9,032 bases of DNA from Bermanella sp051277445 (GCA_051277445.1 JBNMQC010000100.1:1-9032), one strand, 5' to 3'; counted from the first letter of the stretch, positions 1 through 7,671 are shown. Translations and numbers: made by a program. Notes: a model not told the origin generated them from the sequence alone.

Positions 1-873
1 ATGGATCCGATAGCGTTTTAGTGCATCGAGCATGGCGTTAGATACCGTAATAACGCGGCTTTTGTTACCTTTACCCACCACATGAAACCACCAGTTTCGG
101 TCCTGATCGACCCTAAAGTCACCCATAACAGGGGTTGAGCGCTCATCGGCCACAAGCTCTGAGATTCGCAGATACATGCCAAGTAGGGCATTGAGTATGA
201 ATAGCGTACGCTCATGAAGACCGGGGTCTCTTTGGGCGAGGTCTTCTGCAACGCGTATCACCTCGTCCCATTGATAATTACTGATGCGACGCACGGGCTC
301 TTGGTTTTGCGAGCGCTGAATAAAGCGGCTTCTTTGGCGAACCAGTGCGACAGGGTTCGCTGAAAGGTATTCTTCCTGAATAAGAAAGTTAAAAAATGAA
401 CTCAATATAGCAAAAGACGATTGAATGGCCTTTTGCGAAGGAGAGTAGGTTTTAGCTGCCTGACGCTGGCCAGAGGCCTTGTCAGTTGAGCTAACAAACG
501 GCCGCCAGTCACTATTGGCAATACGCTCGCCTTGTTTGCTTTTAAAGCGAGCGACATTTTTATCGCCGATCCAGTTTAATGGGGGGGAGATGCAAAACTC
601 CATGTACTCTTCAATGTGTTCTCGGCGCACATCAATTAAAGAGTAATCCTTCACTTGCCATAGCCACTGTAAAAGCCTTTCAACTTCACGGCGGTAGGCG
701 TTAAAGGTGGCGGTGCTGCCTTTATAACTAAGCATGTACCGAACGCCATAAAAGTAATCATACTGCTTAGGCTCACTTAGATGGGGCGCAATGTCTTTTG
801 CGCTGTGTTTAAACCCATCGGGCAAGTATTGTATGTTATCGAATATTGGCTGTGGTGCTGCCGTAATAGTCAT
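1..873 (-). CDS. Tyrosine recombinase/integrase, 3' end cut off by window edge
   Basis: Reading leftwards from ATG 873-871 there is an open frame of 291 codons with no stop up to the window edge. Residues about 40-175 look like an N-terminal core-binding (SAM-like) domain (for example FNAYRREVERLLQWLW at 57-72). The catalytic domain begins near 195. LGMYLRISEL (231-240) carries the first catalytic arginine, R236, in the classical LRISEL context. VGKGNKSRVI (266-275) is the beta-hairpin with the likely catalytic lysine. The second Arg box and the Tyr nucleophile would lie beyond base 1, so activity cannot be judged. Such proteins cut and rejoin DNA at specific sites through a covalent 3'-phosphotyrosine. 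The start lies 3 bases after the pyrC stop with no strong Shine-Dalgarno, suggesting translation coupled to pyrC. It could be the integrase of an island attached behind pyrC, or a resident chromosomal recombinase. The family call is firm; the role is unknown. Confidence 0.9.
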   Translation of the reverse strand, partial: MTITAAPQPIFDNIQYLPDGFKHSAKDIAPHLSEPKQYDYFYGVRYMLSYKGSTATFNAYRREVERLLQWLWQVKDYSLIDVRREHIEEYMEFCISPPLNWIGDKNVARFKSKQGERIANSDWRPFVSSTDKASGQRQAAKTYSPSQKAIQSSFAILSSFFNFLIQEEYLSANPVALVRQRSRFIQRSQNQEPVRRISNYQWDEVIRVAEDLAQRDPGLHERTLFILNALLGMYLRISELVADERSTPVMGDFRVDQDRNWWFHVVGKGNKSRVITVSNAMLDALKRYRIH

Positions 874-876
874 GAC

Positions 877-1914
877 TTAGGCTTTTAGCTTCCATTTAAG
901 GGTTTCGCCGGCTCTTAAAGGAACAATGACGTCACCTGCAAAGTCCATGGTTTCCGGAGCGGTCCAGTCTTGTTTAATCAATGTGATGGTGTCTTTGTTA
1001 CGTGGCAGCTTGTAAAAGTCAGGGCCGTTAAAACTGGCAAAGGCTTCTAGTTTGTCTAAGGCGCCCAAGTCCTCAAAAATTTCTGCGTACAGTTCAATTG
1101 CCGCATAAGCGCTGAAACAACCGGCACAACCACAAGCATTTTCTTTTGCAGAGCGGGCATGAGGAGCAGAGTCCGTGCCTAGGAAGAAGCGATGATGGCC
1201 GCTGGATACCGCATCCTGGAGTGCTTGCTGATGCGTGTTTCGCTTAAGTACTGGCAAGCAGAAAAGGTGAGGACGAATACCGCCCACTAGCATGTTGTTA
1301 CGGTTAAATGCCAAGTGCTGAACCGTAATAGTCGCACCAACATTGTCACCTTGAGACTTAACAAAATCCGCAGATTCTTTAGTCGTGATGTGTTCAACCA
1401 CTAAGCGTAGTTGAGGTACTTTGGCCACAAGTGGCGCTAAAATCTCATCTAGGAATGCTTTTTCACGATCGAAAATATCAACGTGATTATCAGTGACTTC
1501 ACCATGAACCAATAAAGGCATGTTGTTATCAGCAAGCGCAATGGCGATCTCTTCTAGTCGACCAAGGTCAGTCACACCTGAATCGGAGTTGGTCGTAGCG
1601 CCAGCCGGATATAGCTTAGCTGCAACTACACGACCGGTTTTTGCCGCTTCCTGTATTAACTCAGGCGTGGTGTTGTCTGTTAAATATAAGACCATTAATG
1701 GGTCAAACTGAGGATATTGGGTGCTATGCGCCATAATGCGGTCGCGATAGGCGAGGGCTTGAGCTGCATCCATAACAGGAGGGTTTAGATTGGGCATGAT
1801 AATCGCGCGAGACATGACTTTTGCCGTAGCAGGCACGGTGTACTGAAGTGCATCCCCATCGCGTAAATGTAAATGCCAGTCGTCAGGACGTGTGATGGTT
1901 AGTTGGTCGGTCAT
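877..1914 (-). CDS. pyrC: Dihydroorotase, class II (PyrC)
   Basis: Cytosolic zinc enzyme that cyclises N-carbamoyl-L-aspartate to dihydroorotate, the third step of de novo pyrimidine synthesis. From ATG 1914 the product is 345 residues, typical for bacterial class II PyrC. All metal ligands are visible: H14 and H16 in DWHLHLRDG, K100 in AAKLYP (the carbamylated lysine), H137 in LLVHGE, H175 in VVEHIT and D248 in GTDSAPH. Each is two lower than in the E. coli enzyme (16, 18, 102, 139, 177, 250). The open frame extends upstream to 1983, adding 23 residues. I chose 1914 because the conserved N-terminus starts there and because a TATAAT on the same strand (1948-1943) overlaps the alternative ATG at 1944. 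A GGA about 8 bases upstream is a weak ribosome site. The terminator of the RND operon separates it from the pump genes. The next gene, a recombinase, starts 3 bases after its stop. Confidence 0.97.
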   Translation of the reverse strand: MTDQLTITRPDDWHLHLRDGDALQYTVPATAKVMSRAIIMPNLNPPVMDAAQALAYRDRIMAHSTQYPQFDPLMVLYLTDNTTPELIQEAAKTGRVVAAKLYPAGATTNSDSGVTDLGRLEEIAIALADNNMPLLVHGEVTDNHVDIFDREKAFLDEILAPLVAKVPQLRLVVEHITTKESADFVKSQGDNVGATITVQHLAFNRNNMLVGGIRPHLFCLPVLKRNTHQQALQDAVSSGHHRFFLGTDSAPHARSAKENACGCAGCFSAYAAIELYAEIFEDLGALDKLEAFASFNGPDFYKLPRNKDTITLIKQDWTAPETMDFAGDVIVPLRAGETLKWKLKA

Positions 1915-1942
1915 GTTTTGGTCCAATGCAATCGTTTGAAGC

Positions 1943-1948
1943 ATTATA
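1943..1948 (-). promoter_or_regulatory. Possible -10 element of pyrC
   Basis: The minus strand reads TATAAT, a perfect sigma-70 -10 hexamer, about 29 bases before the pyrC start at 1914. It lies just downstream of the RND terminator, where a separate pyrC promoter is expected. Transcription would begin near 1936, giving a leader of about 20 bases. At 16-18 bases upstream I see no good TTGACA match (ATGAGC at 17), so the promoter is either weak at -35 or activator-dependent. The call rests on the hexamer and its position only. Confidence 0.45.
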
Positions 1949-1983
1949 CCTATGACTTTCAAAAAGCTCATTGCCTTAAACAA

Positions 1984-2009
1984 AAAAGGCGACCAAATGG
2001 TCGCCTTTT
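1984..2009 (-). terminator. Rho-independent terminator of the RND operon
   Basis: Perfect inverted repeat with GC core GGCGACC / GGTCGCC (1988-1994 and 1999-2005), extended by A:T pairs at its base. On the minus strand the stem is followed by six T residues (complement of A1982-1987), starting 16 bases beyond the stop codon of the permease gene. On the plus strand it is followed by four T residues, so weak bidirectional function is possible, though no plus-strand gene approaches it. Confidence 0.9.
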
Positions 2010-2025
2010 AAACTAACCCGGTTAT

Positions 2026-5000
2026 TTATTGAGCGGGTTTACCTTCATGGTCCTTGGCTAGCAACATATAGAATGCTGGAACGATGAACAGTGTTAACAA
2101 GGTGCCCACTGTCATACCACCCACGATTACCCAGCCAATCTGTTCGCGACTTTCAGCGCCCGCGCCAGTTGCTAGTGCTAGAGGAATAGCACCTAGCACC
2201 ATGGCTGCAGTCGTCATCAGGATAGGGCGAAGGCGCATTGATGCGGCATCAACGACGGCGGCTAATTTTTGAGAGCCTTGTTCTTGAAGTTGATTCGCAA
2301 ACTCCACAATCAAAATACCGTGTTTGGTAATTAAGCCAACTAGGGTAAGTAAGCCAATCTGGCTGTATACATTGGCTGTCCCACCACTTAACCAAAGTGC
2401 GATAACCGCACCTAATAGAGCAGGTGGCACAGATAGCATGATGATCAATGGGCTCTTAAAGCTTTCAAATTGGGCGGCCAATACTAGATATATGAATAAC
2501 AACGCAAGAACGAAGGTTTGCATTAAACCTGCCCCAGAATCCTTGTACTCACGAGTTTGTCCTGCGTAATCCACTTGAACTGGAATATCCATTTCAATGG
2601 ATAATTCATCAATGGCGTTTTCAATGAAAGCCAAACCTTCTTCCACGTCAATACCCGGTGCAAGACCTGCTTGCACGATAGCCGACTTCAATTTATTGAA
2701 GTGATTTAGCTCTTTGGGTGCAATGCTTTCTTTCACGGTTACGAGGTTAGACAGGGGAATCATAACCCTCGCATCACCGCGCACGTAAATCTGACTAATA
2801 TCTTGAGGGCTGGCACGATCTTCATCCTCAACCTGCAAGATCACATCATACTGCTCAGCCCCTTTTTTATAGCGCGTCACTTCGCGGCCAGCCATCATGG
2901 TTTCTAAGGTTGAACCCAACTCTGAAACGGCCACACCAAGATCCGCTGCTTTGTCTCTGTCTACCTGAATATCCAGCTGAGGCTTGTTGAGCTTTAGATC
3001 TGTGTCTGGCTGAGTGAATAGACCAGCGGTATACACACGGCCCATTAGTGCTTGCATGAAGGTGTTTAGCTCGTCATAGCCTTGTGTCGTTTGCACAACC
3101 ACCTCAATTGGGCGAGAGATAATGCTTTGCCCTAAAGAAGGTGGCAGCATTGGGAACGACATGGTGCCAGGGATACCACCAAACATTGGTCCCATAATGG
3201 AATTTGCAATTGCTTGGGTTGAGCGGTCACGGTTTTCCCAATCCAGTACACGCAAGAACGAAATACTGTTGGTAGAAGATGGAAAGCCGGTGATCATAAA
3301 GTAACGATCTTTCTCTGGAATGCCTTCATAAACCGCTTCAATTTGTTTTGCGTAACGGTCAACATAAGCGGTGCTTGAGCCTTCAGGTGCAATAGCAAAG
3401 CCTATGATGAATCCGCGGTCTTCTACCGGCGCCAGCTCACTTGGTAGGTATTTATACAACACACCAAGTGCGGCAACGGTTAAAAACGCAACACCTGCAA
3501 CTATTTTGGTTTGAGTGAGTGATTTTGATAACAGGTTTTTGTAAAAGGCGGTTAATCGATTAAGGATTTCTTCGCCTTTTAAATAAAATTTACCTGGGTT
3601 GGTTTCGTGGCGTAGGATCTTTGAAGCCATCATAGGAGCAAGTGTGAGCGCTACAAAGCCCGATACAATAACCGCACCGGCCAGTGTCAGAGCAAACTCA
3701 CTAAACAGCTTGCCAGTACGACCTGGCGTAAACGCAACCGGTGCAAATACCGCAGCAAGGGTAAACGTCATCGCTATAACAGCAAATGCAATTTCACGCA
3801 TGCCTTTGTAGGCTGCTTTTACTGGCTCCATGCCTTCTTCTATGTAGCGATAAATATTCTCTAGAACAACAATCGCGTCATCCACCACTAAGCCCACAGC
3901 CAAAACAAGCGCCAGTAAGGTCAGAGTATTAATGCTAAAGCCAAACAGCAGCATGATGCTAAATACGCCAATGAGCGATACCGGAATCGTCATTAATGGA
4001 ATCAAGGTGGCACGTAAATTTCTTAAGAATAAGAAAATTACCAAAATAACCAATGCAACGGCTTCGAAAATAGTTGTGAATACAGAATCAATTGAGCGCG
4101 AAATAAACACAGAAGAGTCGTAGGCAATGTCTACTTTCATGCCTTCAGGCAGAGCATCGCGGATTTTTGGTAACCGCTCTTGAATGCCATCGCTCACGGA
4201 TAATGGGTTAGCAACGGATTGCTTAACAACACCAAGAGCAACCGCACTTTTGCCATTGAATCGGGTAACAACGCGTTCACTTTTTGCAGCTTGCTCTATA
4301 CGTGCCACATCTTTAAGTCGTACAAGATAGTTATCGCTTTTACGCAGTACGATGTCCTCAAACTCAACTTCACGATTTAGGTCGGTTTGAGTAAGGACGG
4401 TAAATTCACGTTCAACGCTTTCGATTCGGCCGCCAGGCACTTCTATGTTTTGCTGACGAAGGGCTTGTTCCACCTCTTGTGGCGTAACATTAAAAGCCGC
4501 CATCTTGTTTCGATCTAACCAGATACGCATCGCGTATTCGCGCTCACCAGCCAGCATCACACTGGCTACACCAGGCACAGTTTGCAGAGGGTCTTTGACG
4601 CGGCGATCTGCGTATTCCGTGACATCTAAGGCAGAGTGGCGATCACTAGAGAAAGCCAGCCAGATGATCGGTTGCGCATCCGCTTCAACTTTCGAAACAA
4701 TAGGTTCTTCAATGCCAGTAGGCAGTTGTCCGCGAACACGACCAACACGGTCACGTACATCATTTGCTGCACTGTCTGCGTCACGATCAAGTTTAAAATA
4801 AACCGTAATCTGTGATTTTTCAGAGCTATTCTTTGAGACAAGGTAGTCTATACCTTCAACACCAGACAAGGAGTCTTCCAGTATTTGTGCAATTTGGGAT
4901 TCCATGATGGAAGCATTCGCACCCACATAGATGGTTTCAACGGTCACAACCGGCACGTCTATGTTCGGGTATTCTCGAACCGTTAGCTTTTCAAAGGCAA

Positions 5001-5079
5001 TGACACCCAGCAGTACTACGAGAATATTTAAAACCGTAGCAAAGACAGGGCGTTTTATACTGATATCAGAAATACTCAT
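2026..5079 (-). CDS. RND-family efflux permease, HAE-1 type
   Basis: Inner-membrane proton/drug antiporter of 1017 residues, full length for AcrB-like proteins (about 1,020-1,050). It starts with the usual cytoplasmic tip and first membrane helix (ISIKRPVFATVLNILVVLLG, 6-25). A large periplasmic porter loop follows (about 30-335), then helices 2-6, a second loop (about 545-850) and helices 8-12. The proton-relay residues are present: the Asp pair D400-D401 in LVVDDAIVVLEN on helix 4 and K919 in GLITKHGILIVEF on helix 10. These match D407, D408 and K940 of AcrB, so the pump should be active. Substrates cannot be told from sequence; multidrug or small amphiphilic compounds are typical. ATG 5079 follows the adaptor stop by 8 bases, and an AGGTG overlapping that stop serves as ribosome site, so the two are co-translated. 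No outer-membrane channel gene is in the window. A short C-terminal tail (HEGKPAQ) ends the protein. Confidence 0.96.
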   Translation of the reverse strand: MSISDISIKRPVFATVLNILVVLLGVIAFEKLTVREYPNIDVPVVTVETIYVGANASIMESQIAQILEDSLSGVEGIDYLVSKNSSEKSQITVYFKLDRDADSAANDVRDRVGRVRGQLPTGIEEPIVSKVEADAQPIIWLAFSSDRHSALDVTEYADRRVKDPLQTVPGVASVMLAGEREYAMRIWLDRNKMAAFNVTPQEVEQALRQQNIEVPGGRIESVEREFTVLTQTDLNREVEFEDIVLRKSDNYLVRLKDVARIEQAAKSERVVTRFNGKSAVALGVVKQSVANPLSVSDGIQERLPKIRDALPEGMKVDIAYDSSVFISRSIDSVFTTIFEAVALVILVIFLFLRNLRATLIPLMTIPVSLIGVFSIMLLFGFSINTLTLLALVLAVGLVVDDAIVVLENIYRYIEEGMEPVKAAYKGMREIAFAVIAMTFTLAAVFAPVAFTPGRTGKLFSEFALTLAGAVIVSGFVALTLAPMMASKILRHETNPGKFYLKGEEILNRLTAFYKNLLSKSLTQTKIVAGVAFLTVAALGVLYKYLPSELAPVEDRGFIIGFAIAPEGSSTAYVDRYAKQIEAVYEGIPEKDRYFMITGFPSSTNSISFLRVLDWENRDRSTQAIANSIMGPMFGGIPGTMSFPMLPPSLGQSIISRPIEVVVQTTQGYDELNTFMQALMGRVYTAGLFTQPDTDLKLNKPQLDIQVDRDKAADLGVAVSELGSTLETMMAGREVTRYKKGAEQYDVILQVEDEDRASPQDISQIYVRGDARVMIPLSNLVTVKESIAPKELNHFNKLKSAIVQAGLAPGIDVEEGLAFIENAIDELSIEMDIPVQVDYAGQTREYKDSGAGLMQTFVLALLFIYLVLAAQFESFKSPLIIMLSVPPALLGAVIALWLSGGTANVYSQIGLLTLVGLITKHGILIVEFANQLQEQGSQKLAAVVDAASMRLRPILMTTAAMVLGAIPLALATGAGAESREQIGWVIVGGMTVGTLLTLFIVPAFYMLLAKDHEGKPAQ

Positions 5080-5087
5080 CGTTACAC

Positions 5088-6131
5088 CTACTGATTATTT
5101 GCTTGAAGCATTTCAGGAAATAAAGGTGTAACCGGTGCGCCAGGTTGTAACTTAATTTGACCTGCGATAATAACCACGTCATCTTTGGCGATGCCGGATG
5201 TAAGTTCTACTTCTGCTTTTCTGCGTTGACCGATCGTGACAGGTACTTGAACGACCTTACCATCAACAACCTTCATTACGAAGTACTGCTGACCTTGTGG
5301 TAGTAGGGCTTGCTCGGGTACCAATAATGCATTCTCGTTCTTACTTACTTCAAGAATTGCGCTAGCAAATAAACCAGGGCGTAACTCTAATGAGTCATTT
5401 TGGATGATAGCGCGAACATTAAAGCTACGTGATTGTTCGTTAATAGCAGGGGAGATAGCGGTTACTCGGCCTTTATATACGTTCCCAGGAAAAGCGGGAG
5501 TCGTGATTTCAATATTTTGATTTAACTTAACTTTACTCAAATAGGTTTCAGGTAATGCAAAGTCAAACTTTAATGTGTTTAGTTCTACTAGATTAACCAA
5601 ATCTTGACCTGCATTGACATATTCACCGGCACTAAGATTATGTAGACCGATCATGCCGGTGAAGGGGGCGCGAATGGTAAGCTTTTGGAGTTGTGCGAGC
5701 GCGTATTCTGCTTGAGCTTGATTGATGCTTACATTCGCAGCAGCTGAATCTAGATCGGTCTCGCTGGCTGCATTTTTCTTGAAAACGCCTTGAGTACGTT
5801 TGAATTCAGCATTACTGAGTTTCACGCGAGCACGCGCTTCATTCAGTAATGCTTTTTGTGTACTGCCATCAAGCTGAAAGAGATTTGTCCCTTCTTTGAC
5901 GGTAGAACCATCTTCAAATCCAATTTCAACGATACGACCAGAAACTTCAGGTGATAAAACAACTGAGCGATTTGCTTTTAATGTACCAATTGAATTGATG
6001 GTGCTTTTAAGTTCTTGAGGTTGCACCTTAATCACCTCTGCCGGTAAACCACCTTGGGCGAAAGTGGTTACAGATAAAGCCATTAGTAGTGCAAAGCTCG
6101 AAAGACTGGGCAATAAAGTGGATTGATTCAT
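5088..6131 (-). CDS. RND efflux periplasmic adaptor subunit (membrane fusion protein)
   Basis: A 347-residue adaptor that would link the inner-membrane RND permease to an outer-membrane channel. Residues 1-25 look like a Sec signal (hydrophobic 12-21, cleavage likely after TFA at 25), with no lipobox cysteine, so it is probably a soluble periplasmic protein. The first lipoyl half is about 59-89 (SPEVSGRIVEIGFEDGSTVK region), then an alpha-hairpin about 90-150, the second lipoyl half from IRAPFTGMIG (153-162), a beta-barrel about 185-265 and a membrane-proximal domain from about 268 (LLVPEQALL). This is the standard HlyD/AcrA order, with a rather short hairpin. The start at ATG 6131 is supported by AAGGGA 6 bases upstream (6143-6138). 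One oddity is that the signal n-region has no Lys or Arg. It is the first gene of the operon with the permease. No local regulator gene (such as TetR or MarR) is seen next to it. Confidence 0.95.
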   Translation of the reverse strand: MNQSTLLPSLSSFALLMALSVTTFAQGGLPAEVIKVQPQELKSTINSIGTLKANRSVVLSPEVSGRIVEIGFEDGSTVKEGTNLFQLDGSTQKALLNEARARVKLSNAEFKRTQGVFKKNAASETDLDSAAANVSINQAQAEYALAQLQKLTIRAPFTGMIGLHNLSAGEYVNAGQDLVNLVELNTLKFDFALPETYLSKVKLNQNIEITTPAFPGNVYKGRVTAISPAINEQSRSFNVRAIIQNDSLELRPGLFASAILEVSKNENALLVPEQALLPQGQQYFVMKVVDGKVVQVPVTIGQRRKAEVELTSGIAKDDVVIIAGQIKLQPGAPVTPLFPEMLQANNQ

Positions 6132-6433
6132 GGAAAGTCCCTTAGATTAAGATGAGCGCCATCATAATCGGCAAAGATGAAAACTGCATGTCTTAGTTGC
6201 GAGAATGATTGTTGCAAATTTCGAACAAAGGAAGTGCTTGGCAAGCTATTGCTTAGTTTTGGTGTCTATGTGCAGCTTTGCACAGCTAGGTCACTGTCTC
6301 GCTGCTTATATAATAGTCCACATAAGCACATGCGGCTTTTAATTTCAGCGGAGTCATCACTGGTTTGATTGTTGGGCCGTGAGTATTACTTGAGAGCCTA
6401 GGTGCCCATATATCTGATATTTAAGCCTGTAAG
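6132..6433. other. Intergenic region between divergent blocks, no convincing gene
   Basis: About 300 bases separate the leftward RND operon from the rightward terminator and promoter. It must hold the RND operon promoter, but I find no pair of hexamers on the minus strand that I trust; an AT-rich patch at 6306-6314 (TATAAT at 6309-6314 on the plus strand) has no good -35 on either strand. A small inverted repeat TGTGC/GCACA (6269-6273 and 6280-6284) could be an operator. A 63-codon open frame on the plus strand (6177-6368) has no ribosome site and is rich in Cys, Ser and Leu, so I do not call it a gene. A gene remnant or a small RNA ending at the terminator at 6434-6469 remains possible. Confidence 0.6.
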
Positions 6434-6469
6434 CCCTTGTGGTAATGATTATTACCATAAGGGTTTTTT
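6434..6469 (+). terminator. Hairpin with T-tract, rightward terminator or leader attenuator
   Basis: Left arm CCCTTGTGGTAAT (6434-6446), loop GATT, right arm ATTACCATAAGGG (6451-6463): 13 pairs with one G-U pair in RNA. Six T residues follow directly (6464-6469). This is the full shape of a rho-independent terminator on the plus strand. On the minus strand no T-run follows the stem. No plus-strand gene is visible upstream, so it may end a small RNA, a lost gene or read-through transcription, and so insulate the module to its right. The stem centre also resembles a Fur box (see findings). Confidence 0.75.
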
Positions 6470-6481
6470 GTGTCGTATAAT
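6452..6481 (+). promoter_or_regulatory. Likely sigma-70 promoter of the KfrA-like/recombinase module
   Basis: TTACCA (6452-6457, four of six matches to TTGACA), an 18-base spacer and a perfect TATAAT (6476-6481). Transcription would start near 6488, about 68 bases before the ATG at 6556. The -35 lies inside the right arm of the hairpin at 6434-6463, and an inverted repeat (6499-6520) lies just downstream of the expected start, so promoter, hairpin and possible operator are stacked. Confidence 0.5.
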
Positions 6482-6498
6482 TATATAAATATAAGTAA

Positions 6499-6520
6499 CG
6501 TAACAAGTAACATTGTTACG
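6499..6520. promoter_or_regulatory. Perfect 8-bp inverted repeat, candidate operator upstream of the KfrA-like gene
   Basis: Arms CGTAACAA (6499-6506) and TTGTTACG (6513-6520) are exact reverse complements with a 6-base spacer, GTAACA. The GTAAC unit occurs three times in direct order here (6495, 6500 and 6507). The site lies between the likely transcription start and the start codon of the DNA-binding protein. Plasmid KfrA proteins are known to bind and repress their own promoter, so autoregulation is a reasonable inference. The arm/spacer geometry also resembles a tyrosine-recombinase core site. Confidence 0.5.
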
Positions 6521-6555
6521 ATTGAAATATGTGTATTTACATTAAGGCGAAAACC

Positions 6556-7653
6556 ATGAATCAGCAGGCTTTACGTGACATTGGCGTCGATAATGCGCTT
6601 ATTACGCGAGTAATAGCGGTTTTCGGTTCAAATATCCCTCAACCCCCAGCGAAAATGATGAAGGACTCAGGGCAGTACGAGGCCATTAATGAGTTCTATG
6701 CCATGAAACTTGTCATGGCCATGGGCGATCGACTCAATGTCCGCAACGTTAAAAAATTGGTAACGGGCTCTATGGCGAAAATTGCTCGTAATTACAAAGA
6801 GTTAAAGGAGGCTCTGCCAGAAGCGTTTACTCCCGCACCAAAGGATAAAACCGGTGATGCCATGAGTCAGCTTAAGCGTGAATTAGTGGCACAAGAGCGT
6901 GCCGTTTTTGATATCGAGATAGAGGAGCTTGATGCGAAACATACAGCGGAGATTGTTCAACTTGAGCAAGCCCATGAAAGCACCATAAGAAAGCTAGAGA
7001 CTGAACTCACTAAGGCACACAAAGAAAACGCCGTGATAGCGGACTTGTTAAAATCTTCTCAATTACATAACGAAGACCTCATAGCCAAGCTAAAACATGA
7101 GGCAGTCAACGCAAACGAATTGCGTAATATTCAACTAGTGGCACAAGAGCGCAAAGAGTCACTAGACGAAACACGAAAGGTTATCGAAATACTAAAAGGG
7201 CAGTTTGATCACTTTAAGAACAAAACAGATGAGCGAATTGAAATTTTAGAAAGAGACAAAAAGCGAGCACAAACGGCTGAGCAAGTGGCGCTGCGTACAA
7301 TTGAAGAGCACCAAGCAGTCATAGACCGATATGTTAGTGAAGCGGAAAACTTATCAAGTCAGATCACTGAATTAAAACAAGAGCTCAACATAAGGGCGAT
7401 CAATTATACGCACGAAGAATCAAACGCAGTATTTGTTCATAGCATTCAAGCGGCGATCACGCCATTAGAGCAATTAAATGAAATGATCCAAATTTTTGCA
7501 GCGGCCAGTCAGCAAAAGGCAATCGACATGAGTACCGTAACCAGCTTAATAACGGATCTTTCTACAAACTTACTTAATTTTAAGGCGTCTATTGAGCTTA
7601 GCTTGCAGGATATTAAAAATAGCCAGATGAATTCAGAAACTGTAGCAAAATAA
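6556..7653 (+). CDS. KfrA-like DNA-binding coiled-coil protein
   Basis: A 365-residue soluble protein. Residues about 1-90 are a compact helical head; NVRNVKKLVTGSMAKIARNY (61-80) resembles the helix-turn-helix core of the KfrA N-terminal family (pattern T-V-R-x-V-x-x-x-x-G-S-M-x-x-I-x-x-x-L). Residues about 102-285 are a long coiled coil rich in Glu, Lys, Gln, Leu and Ala. The tail (about 290-350) is helical and more hydrophobic. There is no signal or membrane segment. In plasmids KfrA binds DNA through the head, forms filaments through the coil and represses its own gene; here the role may be accessory or regulatory to the recombinase encoded 18 bases downstream. I chose ATG 6556 because TAAGG lies 8 bases upstream; the frame can be extended to ATG 6529, but nothing like a ribosome site precedes that one. 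The family call comes from motif shape and coil architecture, not a search. An unrelated coiled-coil protein with a different HTH is the alternative. Confidence 0.72.
   Translation: MNQQALRDIGVDNALITRVIAVFGSNIPQPPAKMMKDSGQYEAINEFYAMKLVMAMGDRLNVRNVKKLVTGSMAKIARNYKELKEALPEAFTPAPKDKTGDAMSQLKRELVAQERAVFDIEIEELDAKHTAEIVQLEQAHESTIRKLETELTKAHKENAVIADLLKSSQLHNEDLIAKLKHEAVNANELRNIQLVAQERKESLDETRKVIEILKGQFDHFKNKTDERIEILERDKKRAQTAEQVALRTIEEHQAVIDRYVSEAENLSSQITELKQELNIRAINYTHEESNAVFVHSIQAAITPLEQLNEMIQIFAAASQQKAIDMSTVTSLITDLSTNLLNFKASIELSLQDIKNSQMNSETVAK
6884..7151 (+). repeat. Two copies of a 16-base in-frame direct repeat in the coiled-coil gene
   Basis: TAGTGGCACAAGAGCG occurs at 6884-6899 and 7136-7151, exactly 252 bases apart, both encoding LVAQER (residues 110-115 and 194-199). 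The 252-base period is 84 codons, or twelve heptads. Further on the two copies are only weakly similar (HESTIRKLETELTKAH against TDERIEILERDKKRAQ), as expected of an old internal duplication of the coil or of local conversion. Confidence 0.6.
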
Positions 7654-7671
7654 CCACTGGTAGTAGATACA

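Noticed and set aside
1915..1983. 23-residue N-terminal extension of PyrC
   Set aside because: The PyrC family starts at MTDQLTITRPDDWHLHLRDG; the extension overlaps a TATAAT promoter element and has no clear ribosome site.
4505..4841. Overlapping open frames on both strands within the RND permease gene
   Set aside because: They are shadows of a complete, well-conserved coding sequence and have no ribosome sites or motifs.
6177..6368. 63-codon plus-strand open frame in the intergenic region
   Set aside because: No ribosome site, unusual composition (Cys, Ser, Leu rich), no recognisable motif, and it overlaps the region that must hold the RND promoter.
6529..6555. Upstream ATG extending the KfrA-like protein by 9 residues
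   Set aside because: No Shine-Dalgarno before it, whereas ATG 6556 has TAAGG at a suitable distance.
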